Shown in pieces: positions 10,401 through 20,421 of a stretch of 22,556 bases of DNA. The position numbers and the translations under genes are program-made. The stretch's first letter is position 1, and each line of letters begins with the position of its first letter. The DNA is from Willaertia magna (lineage: Eukaryota; Heterolobosea; Eutetramitea; Acrasida; Naegleriidae): positions 1 through 22,556 of the forward strand of contig CADWAF010002550.1 of assembly GCA_902984215.1 (NCBI GenBank). The letters are read 5' to 3'. Below the pieces are notes generated by a model. It ran no database searches. It had not been told where the DNA came from and saw only the letters and a list, made by a program, of their open reading frames with translations.

Positions 10401-11082
10401 GATTTCTAAAGATTATTTAGATTTTTCACAAGATGATGGTAAAATAATTGGTCAATCAAATAATAATGAACATGAAATTATTTTAAATTTTGTTTTTCAA
10501 GGTATACATTTAATTTTACCTTTAATATCAATTGAATTATTAGAATTTGAGAAACTTAGAAAAGAATACTTTAAATTAATTGGTTTTATGGTTGAAATGT
10601 ATCCTGAAAAGGTAGTTTTATTACCAAATGAATTATTTAATCAATTTATTAATTCTTTATCATTTGGAATGAAACATTTTGATTTAGAAATAGCTCAAAG
10701 TAGTTTTGATGCAATTTATTCATTAACTAGTTATCACTTTAAATATAAAGATGCTTTCAATAATCAAGATCAATCATTTGTTACTGCCTTACTTAAACAA
10801 TGTGTTCAATTATTATTGTATGAAACATTTGATGTAGAATTACTTCATAATATTGGTGAAACATTATTTGGATTAATACTTTGGGATCAAAATAGTTTTA
10901 AATTAGTAATTGAACAAACCATTCAATCTGAACCAAATTATCAACAAGACATTGCTAATTGTTTCCAATCTTTAATGAATGGAATTACTGAAATAGATAT
11001 GAATAGGAAGAATTTAATGAAATTCTATTCTAATCTTGAAAGTAATATTGCAAGGCTAAGGTGTTACACAAGAAGGAAATAG
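7445..11082 (+). CDS. XPO4: Exportin-4 (importin-beta family nuclear export receptor)
   Basis: Joining 7445-7501, 7545-7638 and 7679-11082 gives 1184 residues, against about 1151 in human. The introns are 7502-7544 (43 nt, GTAAGG..AAAG) and 7639-7678 (40 nt, GTAAGT..TTAG). The protein is helical throughout, as expected for HEAT repeats. It matches exportin-4 from end to end in order: RYMLEG near residue 46, IKEW near 75, an EFS-x-GMNWEFHE segment, YLVEEQLTAIGLLGRQ, GGYLLADDNEGELP, WFFSRWGQSFL, NLLNWSSEHDVCNETIKL, EEEQYNDLLMI and ISKDYLDFSQDDG. Exportin-4 exports eIF5A and some other cargoes with RanGTP, and in animals also imports some transcription factors. Third codon positions are strongly A/T. 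A second acceptor (TTTTCAG, 7687-7693) would remove five residues in frame. The 3' end lies 30 bp from the convergent Rab2-like gene. Confidence 0.93.
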
Positions 11083-11112
11083 TTTTATTTTTACAAGTAA
11101 AGTTATTTTGCG

Positions 11113-12351
<1,239 letters not shown>

Positions 12352-12502
12352 TAATAAAATGTATTTATTTATTTAATTTACATTTCGCAACTCATTAGTA
12401 AATTCTTCAATTTAGAAAAAAATTCATGAAAATCAATTCAGCTATACACAATATACACTCATAAATAAGTAATTCCTAGTAATAAAAGGAGGTTAAAAAA
12501 AT

Positions 12503-12946
12503 TTAAGCTCTAATAACTTGTTGTTCCGTTGATTTTGTTTGTTGTTCTTGTTCTTTTAAAATTCTCAACAAATTACTTTCAGGTTTGTTTTCTTGGTAGA
12601 TAATATGATACAAATTTTCTCTAGATGTTAAATTTTTGCATACAACTCTGTAAGGATCCAAAAAGATAACGCAATTTCTTGGTAAAAAAGTTTCAAACTT
12701 CTTTAAGTTAGTAATACCAACATTCTCCGCAATTTCCATTAACATTGGATCAGTTTGTATTTCATCAATTAGAATAGCCCTATACGCTTGTCCCCTTAGG
12801 GGTATATTAGGATACCAGTGACCAGAACACTTTTGATATAAATGATTTTCTAACGCGCTTTTGAATTGGTTGATCAAGTTACTGTCATAATGGTCTTGTA
12901 ACCACTTTCCAAAGAAATTAACTGTTGCTTTTATTTCGTCTAACAT
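12503..12946 (-). CDS. BTG/TOB family (antiproliferative, CCR4-NOT adaptor) protein
   Basis: This 147-residue protein is almost entirely a BTG domain. It begins MLDEIKATVNFFGKWL like animal BTG1/2. It has box A with the core HWYPNIPLRGQAYRAI and box B with LPRNCVIFLDPYRVV, joined by DPMLMEIAENVGI. BTG/TOB proteins bind the CAF1/CNOT7 deadenylase through the BTG domain and promote mRNA deadenylation; in animals they restrain proliferation. A short Gln/Glu-rich tail follows, with no PAM2 motif of the TOB type, so it is closer to BTG1/2 in layout. It is a single exon with an ATG in A-rich context. A 49-codon ORF ends 4 nt upstream of this ATG on the same strand. Its 3' end faces the unrecognised gene across 151 A+T-rich bases. 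Confidence 0.9.
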   Translation of the reverse strand: MLDEIKATVNFFGKWLQDHYDSNLINQFKSALENHLYQKCSGHWYPNIPLRGQAYRAILIDEIQTDPMLMEIAENVGITNLKKFETFLPRNCVIFLDPYRVVCKNLTSRENLYHIIYQENKPESNLLRILKEQEQQTKSTEQQVIRA

Positions 12947-12950
12947 GTTT

Positions 12951-13100
12951 TTAATTTTTTTTGTTTGAATGTTTGTTCAGTACTTCTTGTTGCTTCAAAT
13001 AGTGTTTGACGTCGTTTTCTGGGCTATTTTTATCTTTTGGAACTTTTATTTGAGATTCCCACTTTTCTCTAATGGCAAGCATCTTATCTTTTGAGAGCAT
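12951..13100 (-). CDS. 49-codon ORF directly upstream of BTG/TOB (uORF or first cistron)
   Basis: This short frame starts at ATG 13100 and ends with TAA at 12951-12953. Only four bases (aaac) separate it from the BTG ATG. The peptide is charged and predicted helical (MLSKDKMLAIREKWESQIKV, then PENDVKHYLKQQEVL). It has no signal peptide or membrane segment, and I do not recognise it. No GTAAG donor lies inside it, so I see no intron that would remove it from a BTG transcript. It could be a translated uORF controlling BTG by reinitiation, or a small protein on a dicistronic message. It could also be chance. The frame is open to a TTG at 13133, which I do not accept as start. Confidence 0.45.
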   Translation of the reverse strand: MLSKDKMLAIREKWESQIKVPKDKNSPENDVKHYLKQQEVLNKHSNKKN

Positions 13101-13366
13101 TTTGATGATGGATAAGTTATTTCGTTCAGTCAATAGACAAATCTACAACCAGATTGAATTATTTATTGTATTAATGGCAGTAGATGTTTGTTACAAAAAT
13201 GTGTTTTGTTTACCTTTGGTTTTTAGATAACCTTTGAGGGTTGTGTTTTTGGAAATTGTGATGGTTATTGAAGTTAGGGAACCATTCCTAACATCTTATT
13301 CCAACAAAAGAATTTTATACAAAACTTTCAAAATTATTGCTCTCTTCAAAATTTGTGCCTTAATGG

Positions 13367-15537
13367 TTATGTACTATTTGAAAATAATACTTTGCTCTCT
13401 GTTAAAATTGCTACAACAATGTAACAAATGTAAATAATTGATAAAAAGACACCAAATATTTTAGGGGAATGAAATTTGGCAGCAGGAATAACTACAATTG
13501 ATGACAATAATATTACAAAAATAAAAACAAACGAAACCATCAATGTTACAGATGTTTCTATCTTAAAAGATTTGCCAGTAATCAAATTTTGAGCTAATGT
13601 ACTTATTCCAAGACCAACTACAATATTATTACTTAGTGTTATGAAAAAGTAAATAACTTACGTAATAAATTTAAGTTTGGAGATGAATAAATAGCAGCTA
13701 CAGCCATTTCAACTAATCCACTTTTAGCAACAACTACATCTGCAGCTAAATCTCCAAATGAATTACCTGCTGCTAAAATAATTGACATTACAGCATCACT
13801 TATTTGCCACATTACCCCCAAAGCATCCAAAAAGTCAACTAGTTCATTAGCAACAACAAAAATCCACAAAATTGACATAATAAAGGATAAACCCACAAAA
13901 ATTAAATGATATCTTGGAGGCTTTTTTGTTTTAGATGTAAACAAAATAAATAATGAAAATACAGCCCCTAAAATTGTAATTAAAGCCCACCAAGGTAAAT
14001 TAGTTCCTGGGATTGTAAGAGAAAATTTACCAATTGCAAAAAATCCAAAAATAGGCATAAATAATGGGCTAACAACAGCAAAGAATTTAGACCAATCTTC
14101 AGGATCTGCTTTGGGTATTGTAAGATTTCTAGCTAAGATTGTTGGTGCCTCAAAAAAGTAAAATATTTTGTCAAAAGTAGATTTTTCTTTCCATTCTATC
14201 CAATCTAAGAAATAATCGAAGGCATATTTAATCCTTCCTTTTACTCCTTTATATTCATAATCTTCTTCAATTACATCAGTCAATCCTTTAGTTTCCTTAT
14301 CATAAAAATGATCTACTATTAATTTACCACTAAGTGATCGTGAAATAAAACCAAATCTTGGTAAGAATGTTGTTTCATCATTATCTTGTGGCATTTCATC
14401 ATATGGAGATTTGCTATCTTCTGTACTAGTACTACTTGCGTCTGACTTAATAAAATTTGTGTCTGTTGGTGACAAATCATTAAGGCTGCCTTTTTTCATA
14501 TCAGAGGTATAATACTCAGAATTAATTGGCAGTAGTGACGATTTTTCTTCTGATTTGTCTTCTTTGAATTCTTTCTTTGCAGCTTTTAGTATTTCCTTAA
14601 TGGCTTTCTTCTCGGCCTTTCTCTTTTTCTTTTCTTTTTTCTTCTCTTTCTTATCTTTTCTCTTATTATACACAACTACACCTAATCTATATCCAATGAC
14701 AATTAATACATATATAATGTATAAAGCAAAGAATGTTAAACTTTGCCAAAGTGTTATTTCTCCCCAAACTAAAATAATTGTTACAACAAATATAACACTA
14801 ATTAAATAAGCAACAACATCTCTAATAAAAGGGAATGCTGACATTTTTGCATCTTTAGATATTAATGAAATGACAGCCATTATAATACTACAAATAAATA
14901 ATCCAGAACCAATTGGTTCACCTAACCCAAAACCTGCTGAACCAGAGAAAATACCTGAAACAATAGATGCAATATCAGGAGCTCCATTTCCAAAGGCTAA
15001 GAAAGTTACACCGGCAATATCTGGTGATAAACGTAATAAATTTGATATTTGTGTTAAACTTGGACAAAAGTTTGCCTCAGCAGTGTTACTTAATAAGTAA
15101 AAAAGAAAGAGTAACCAAAATACTCCAAGAATATAAAACATTACAGGCGTTTCTTTAAACCCACAATACTTAATTGTCATATAGTTTAGAATACCACCAC
15201 TCATTGGATTAGGACAATTTTCTATAGCATAAGTACATTGATCCAATTTATAACTTCCTATTTTATGACAAATATTAGAATTTCCATCTTCATCCTCACC
15301 TCCTCCATCCATTAATTTAGACATGTTATTGAAGAAATTATAATTTACAGTAATGTCCTTATTATTAGTTGTAGAAGCGAAATGAATTATTCTTCCATTT
15401 GGTTTGCCATAATATTCTTTCATCCAATTAAATAATAGGCTTCCTCCAAATATTATAATAAACAAAGTTATTATAACTATGAACTTAACAACATGCCATA
15501 ATGCATTTTGTTTAACTAGATGAGGGAGAAACCGCAT
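13367..15537 (-). CDS. Cation/calcium exchanger, NCLX (SLC8B1)/CCX type
   Basis: This is a membrane antiporter that exchanges Ca2+ for Na+, Li+ or another cation. On the minus strand, exons 15537-13662 and 13617-13367 join across a 44-nt intron (13618-13661, GTAAGT..TTGTAG) to give 708 residues. An N-terminal hydrophobic segment (about 16-36) is followed by a cysteine-containing loop (C90, C101, C108, C125), as in NCLX. Next come membrane helices and the alpha-1 repeat with GNGAPD (183-188). A long charged cytosolic loop (about 285-460, Lys/Glu clusters) follows, then more helices and the alpha-2 repeat from G591 (GNSFGD). Across the splice the alpha-2 helix reads NLNLLLGLGIS, restoring the family pattern. 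Residues SSPNLN stand where many relatives have GGPxFN. Human NCLX is mitochondrial; location here is unknown. The gene diverges from TBC1D23 across 296 bp. Confidence 0.9.
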
Positions 15538-15833
15538 GCCTTGTTGTTTTCAATTTTTTAATAAAAATTTGGTTATTTGTGAAGTTTTTATTTTTTACTA
15601 AATTCGATTTTAACGCATCTCCTTGCTGGATAAATTAATATTGAATTATTGTATTAGGAAATTCAAAGGGTATGGAATTGCGTTAAGAAAAACCCTTTAT
15701 TTTTAAGGCTGAAGAGTAAAAAGACATTGTGTTGCTTTGTGGTGACAATGGCAATGAATTTGGGGCATTATTTTTTGTGGTTCGGAAACTCTAAAGGTAG
15801 ACCACGTAGTTGTTCATTATAAAATCAAAAAAA
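15538..15833. promoter_or_regulatory. Divergent intergenic region between the exchanger and TBC1D23
   Basis: These 296 bp hold both upstream regions. TTAACGCA at 15610-15617 and its reverse complement TGCGTTAA at 15679-15686 form an inverted pair with a 61-bp spacer. The 19-nt element shared with the exportin-4 start lies at 15770-15788. Two TTTGTGGT-like words occur at about 15736 and 15774. G+C content is clearly higher here than at the right end of the window. Confidence 0.4.
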
Positions 15834-18185
15834 ATGGAAACAAATAAGAACACAACTAATACTTTGTCTTTTGATGAAAACGATCCATTTAAAGGTTGGA
15901 CATCGAAAGATGTAGATGAAATGACAGAAAAACAATTAAGAGAATTTTGTAAAGAAACGTTGTTGAATCAATTTCAAAAAATTTCAATTCCTAAAGAATT
16001 AAAAAAGTCTTTGTGGAAGGTTCGTATTTATTTTTTCTTAATTATTAATTTTATTAGAAATTACTTAGTAGTAAAACCTCTCCAAGTAATATCGGAGATG
16101 AAATAATTCAATCCAAAAGTAAAGAATCTAAACTTAATCTAACAAGAGAACAATTTATAAAAGATTTAATTTCAAATGATTTAACTGAAAAGCAATACGT
16201 TTATGATGACAAAATTATAGATCAAGCATTTACTTTAATTCATTATCATCATTACTACTTACAAGAGCTTACTACTAATAATAATAATGACAAGAAAACA
16301 TCATCTCCAATAGACTTACTTTCTTCTAATACTTTATTTACTTCTAACCAAAACTCTGCTTATACAGAATTATTAGATTATCATTCTGGAATGACAAAAA
16401 TCTTTTATTATTTCTTAAAAGCATTTCAAACTGAAAAAGATGAAACAATTTTATTAAGTGACGTTTATAAAATTCTTTTTGTATTTTTAAATGAATATAT
16501 TAAACCATTGAATAGTAAAATAAATAATAATAATGTAATATTAAATAATGATAATGTTGGTAGAGAGAATGAATTAATTGATTGTTTTGATCAAATGTTT
16601 AGATTATTATTACAATATCATGATCCAGAATTACAAGTACATTTTGATTCCCACCGTATAGAGAAAATGATTGATCAAATTGTTCCTTGGTTTAAATCTT
16701 TATTATTTGATTTAATTTTAAAAGATGATTTAGAAAATATTAATTATTTATTAAATTTATTAATTATTGAAAGAGATCCAGTAATTTTATGTTTTATGGT
16801 ATTTATTATTTTAATTAGAAATCGTAAAGAAATTTTATTAAAAACATCAACAAAAGATGTAGAATATTATTGTAGTCATTCATTAAATGTATTATCCACA
16901 AAAGAAGATATATTTTCAATTTATTTAGAAGCAATTCAATTAAAGAAACAAACACCTATTAGTTCTAGAAATCAATTACTTTCAATATTTCAACCAAATT
17001 CAGAAACTGATTTCACTAAATTAAAACAACTTTTACAAGAATCAGTTGTTTTACCTTTACCTACAAGTGAATTAGTTAATAGTTTTCATAAAAATAAAGA
17101 AAGAAATAGATCTTCTATTATTAAATATATAATTATTGATTGTAGAAGTAATAAAAGTTTTCAATATGCAAGATTGCCTACTGCTGTACATATTGGAACA
17201 AAAGTTGGTTATGATAACAAGAAGATGAAAGATATATTATCTAGATTTGAAGATGCAAAAGGTTCACATTTCATTGTATTTGGAACAGGAAGAAAGTTAA
17301 ATGATGTAAGTATTATTAAGCTTGTTTTCATATAGTGCTCACCCCTGGACAATTTTATTATATTGTTGTTCCAAAACACTCAAAAATACTTGATTATAGG
17401 AAGAAAATTTATTAAAACTTATTGCAATGAAGTTTGTTGCTAATCATTTTCCACATATCTCTTTAGCAACTGATGGATTTAAAGGTTGTATTAAATTTAT
17501 TTCTTCTAATCAAATTGAATTTGTAAGAGATGAAAGTCAATCAAAACAATCACAACAAAATCAAGAAGAAGAATGGACATCTAAAGTATCTAATTTACTT
17601 ACTTGGGGTAAAAAGATTGCTGAAGATTATATTAAAGAAAGTAAGGTAGTCGCAACTAATACTGCTACAATTGGTTTAACAGGTGCTAAACAAACTTTAT
17701 CAAAGATTGCAAAACCTGTATTTGCTTTAGGTGATGACTCTGATACAGAAGAAGAAGAAACTCATCAACAAGTACAAAATACTTCAACAGAAGATGAAAA
17801 AGTAATTAAATTAGATGATTTAAATAAGATATCTGAAAATATTACTATTTTTAATTCACATTTAAGAAGAACTAAAGAACATAGATATATTGTTATTGGT
17901 GATAATTTAATTATGTCTATTAAAGCCCATCCTCAAAGATTAGGTTATGGTATTATACAATGGAAAAGAACTCTTAGACAAATTGTTAAACTTTCTTTTA
18001 AGAAGAGTGATAAAACTGCAATTACTTTTACCTTGAAAGGTTTAGTTGACCAATTAAATTATAATCCATCTCCAACTGTAAATCAACAAGAAGAGCCTAG
18101 CTTCCAAGAACAATATACAATGGATGAAGCTGAGAAATGTGTACAAACTATTCAAACAAATGTAAAGAAGTTAAAGAAAGAATAA
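15834..18185 (+). CDS. TBC1D23-like golgin/WASH adaptor (TBC, rhodanese and PH-like domains)
   Basis: Joining 15834-16019, 16058-17305 and 17400-18185 gives 739 residues, against about 699 in human TBC1D23. The introns are 16020-16057 (38 nt, unusual donor GTTCGT) and 17306-17399 (94 nt, GTAAGT..TATAG). Residues about 40-330 form a divergent TBC fold with the family string LLLQYHDPEL. The IxxDxxR and YxQ catalytic fingers of active Rab-GAPs are not seen. A rhodanese-like domain follows (about 415-510: YIIIDCRS, FGTGRKLND) with no cysteine in its active-site loop. An acidic linker carries PVFALGDDSDTEEEE (about 584-598), and a C-terminal PH-like domain fills about 627-739. In animals TBC1D23 bridges golgin-97/245 to the WASH complex and captures endosome-derived vesicles at the trans-Golgi. 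The ORF runs back to TTG 15810, but the ATG after an A-run at 15834 is the likely start. A C2-syntaxin gene follows 81 bp downstream. Confidence 0.88.
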
Positions 18186-18266
18186 AATATTTGTAAATTT
18201 ATTTATTTATGGAACGGAGAGCACAAACTTTACAAAAAATTCATCAAATTTCAACAATCAAAAAAA

Positions 18267-20177
18267 ATGTTCAAATTTCAAAGCGCAACAGGCGATGGTT
18301 TGGGTTTATTTGAAGCCGAAAATAAAAGAAGTAGCCAAAAGATAAATCATACAGTAAACCCTTCATCATTTCAAAAGAAATATCAATTAGAATTATTCAT
18401 TGACCAAGCATTCAATCTTTCATCTTCTGATTCTGAACCAAATAGTTCTACATCCTTCTTTATGTCAATAAAATTAAATAATATTGAAAAAGTTAAAACA
18501 AAAGTGAAGAAAACTAAATTAAATAAAAATACCTATTCACCAATTTTCAAAGAAACTCATCAACTTGAAATTGAAAATCCTTCAAAGGATATCATTCAAT
18601 TTACAATTTATGAAAATGCTAATGAACCTTTATACACCTGTAGTTTTGAAGGATTGGATCAATTGACTAAACTTGTGTACTCTACTTTTGTTTTTGATTT
18701 AAACGAACTTTTTAAAAGTAACAAAAAAGGAGGAAAAGAACAATTACAAATAGACTTAAGACCTTTAAATTTTGGAGTTGACAAAGATGATACAAATATA
18801 GATGAGGAAGAGGATGAAGTAGAAGTTAACACTAATTCTAATTTAGACACTACTATCACACCTAAAAAGAAATCTAGCTCACCTTGGTTTAGTGGTGATA
18901 ATAGTACAAATAAAACTAATAATTGGGGAAATAATACATCAAGTTGGAGTGGTAATTCAACTCCTAGAAGAAAGAAAAGTAATTTTGCTGAAAATTTCTC
19001 ACCATTAGGCTTAGACGATGATGTTGATTTTGTAATTTCAAGTTGCCAAAAATCAAATGATGAAAATAGTCAATCAACAGAAGGAATAACAAGTATGTGT
19101 CCATTTGCTCAAGAAGGAGAAAAAGAATTTACAAAAACAAAACAACAATTTAAATTATTATATATAATGGCTATAGATATTCAAACATTTGGTGAAAAAG
19201 TAGTTCTATTAGAAAAATTAATGGATAAATTAAAGAAGAATAATAGAAATGAAAAATTAACATTAAATAATATTAAAATTTCAGATGAAGATTTTAATGA
19301 ATGGCTAACACAATTTGATAATATTTATCATCAAGCTGAAAGAAAAAGAGATTTATTATTTAGATTTTTACCAAAATTATCTAAAAAGTTACCAAAAGTA
19401 ACAAATTGTAAATTAACATTAATGAAATTACAAAAATTAAATGCTCAATTCCAATTCTTTGATGAAAAATATCAAAATTTTGTAAAAGAAAAATCAACAA
19501 TTGAAAGAAAATGGAAAAAGAAAAGAATGGAACAATTAATGGATTTAGATCAATTTATGGATCAAGTAATTTATCAACAAGATGAAAAAGAGAAAGAGAA
19601 TGTAGAGAAGAATGAAAAACAAAAAATTGAAAAGAATAATGACGATAAGAGAGATTTACGTTTAAAAGAAAAAGAAGAAAGACAACAAAAACAAAAAGAA
19701 TTATTCTTAGAAGCAATTAAGGCTGGAGCTAAAGACTCAGGAGTTGAAGTAGATGGAGATGGAAAAAGAAAAAGAAAGTATACAATGGCAGGTAAAGATA
19801 CATTATCTACTTCTCCTTTGGGTTTACAACAACAATTACTTGTCGACAATAACAATCAACAAAAAATTGAATTTATTTTAAGTACTTCAGATAAACAAAT
19901 AATTGAAATTGAAGAGAAAATAGCCAAGGAAACAAAACAAGAATTAGAACAAGTTGAAAGAGATTACAATGAATTACATCAAATGTTTGTAGATTTAAAT
20001 ACCTTAATTAGAGAACAAGGCGAAGGTTTACATATAGCTGAAGAGAATGTAAGGAGAGCAAATGTTGCAGTTGTTGAAGGTACTGAATATGTTAAAGCAG
20101 CTAGTGCCTTAACAACAACAGGTTTTCTTACTGGTGGTTTTACTAAAGCTGCTATTTTAAAGAAATTAATTCAATAA
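18267..20177 (+). CDS. C2-domain syntaxin-like protein (C2 plus Qa-type SNARE motif, no membrane anchor)
   Basis: This is a single exon of 636 residues. Residues about 40-166 look like a C2 beta-sandwich (YQLELFIDQAFNL, FFMSIKLNN, YSPIFKETHQLEI, IIQFTIYENANEP, FDLNEL). The usual Ca2+-binding aspartates are mostly absent, so it may be Ca2+-independent. An acidic, Ser/Asn-rich linker follows. Residues about 285-440 are helical and may be an Habc-like bundle, then a Lys/Glu coiled stretch (440-480). Residues about 548-606 form a syntaxin-type SNARE motif: ELHQMFVDLNTLIREQGEGL and AEENVRRANVAVVEG, with central-layer Gln584 in REQGEG. Syntaxins normally end in a transmembrane helix. This one ends SALTTTGFLTGGFTKAAILKKLIQ, too short and polar for one, and no cysteine follows the SNARE motif. 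The C2 domain might replace the anchor. The ATG follows an A-run. Confidence 0.82.
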   Translation: MFKFQSATGDGLGLFEAENKRSSQKINHTVNPSSFQKKYQLELFIDQAFNLSSSDSEPNSSTSFFMSIKLNNIEKVKTKVKKTKLNKNTYSPIFKETHQLEIENPSKDIIQFTIYENANEPLYTCSFEGLDQLTKLVYSTFVFDLNELFKSNKKGGKEQLQIDLRPLNFGVDKDDTNIDEEEDEVEVNTNSNLDTTITPKKKSSSPWFSGDNSTNKTNNWGNNTSSWSGNSTPRRKKSNFAENFSPLGLDDDVDFVISSCQKSNDENSQSTEGITSMCPFAQEGEKEFTKTKQQFKLLYIMAIDIQTFGEKVVLLEKLMDKLKKNNRNEKLTLNNIKISDEDFNEWLTQFDNIYHQAERKRDLLFRFLPKLSKKLPKVTNCKLTLMKLQKLNAQFQFFDEKYQNFVKEKSTIERKWKKKRMEQLMDLDQFMDQVIYQQDEKEKENVEKNEKQKIEKNNDDKRDLRLKEKEERQQKQKELFLEAIKAGAKDSGVEVDGDGKRKRKYTMAGKDTLSTSPLGLQQQLLVDNNNQQKIEFILSTSDKQIIEIEEKIAKETKQELEQVERDYNELHQMFVDLNTLIREQGEGLHIAEENVRRANVAVVEGTEYVKAASALTTTGFLTGGFTKAAILKKLIQ

Positions 20178-20286
20178 ATCTTGTAAATAATTATGTTACT
20201 ATTAGCGTTTAACACCTTTGCTTCAATTCAAACTTTTACTTTCTTCGTGTTCGAAGTGTGTCTTCTGCTAAGTCTGGAAAAGACAA

Positions 20287-20294
20287 TGACGTCA
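20287..20294. promoter_or_regulatory. CRE-type palindrome TGACGTCA upstream of SRP54
   Basis: A perfect TGACGTCA lies 128 bp before the SRP54 ATG, in the 244-bp gap after the C2-syntaxin gene. This is the known consensus of CREB/ATF bZIP factors. Function here is inference. Confidence 0.35.
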
Positions 20295-20421
20295 CAAAAT
20301 TTAAAACCAACAAAAAATAAAAAAATTATTGTTTTTAAAAAAAGGCTTACTTCTAACTCTTTAATTTTCTTATTTTTTGACCGGAATATAATTTTTAATA
20401 AATAATAAAAGAACAACAACA

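Noticed and set aside
15810..15833. Upstream extension of TBC1D23 to 15810
   Set aside because: It begins with TTG, and ATG 15834 sits in the usual A-rich context.
20243..20256. CTTCG-TGTT-CGAAG hairpin as a terminator, tRNA arm or heat-shock element
   Set aside because: The stem is only five base pairs, with no tRNA context and no regular GAA/TTC spacing. It is too weak to call.
20193..20405. Hydrophobic ORF after the C2-syntaxin stop that could have been its missing membrane anchor
   Set aside because: It is separated by in-frame stops, starts in the intergenic region and turns polar and basic after about 28 residues. No GT-AG pair that I can see joins it to the SNARE frame.
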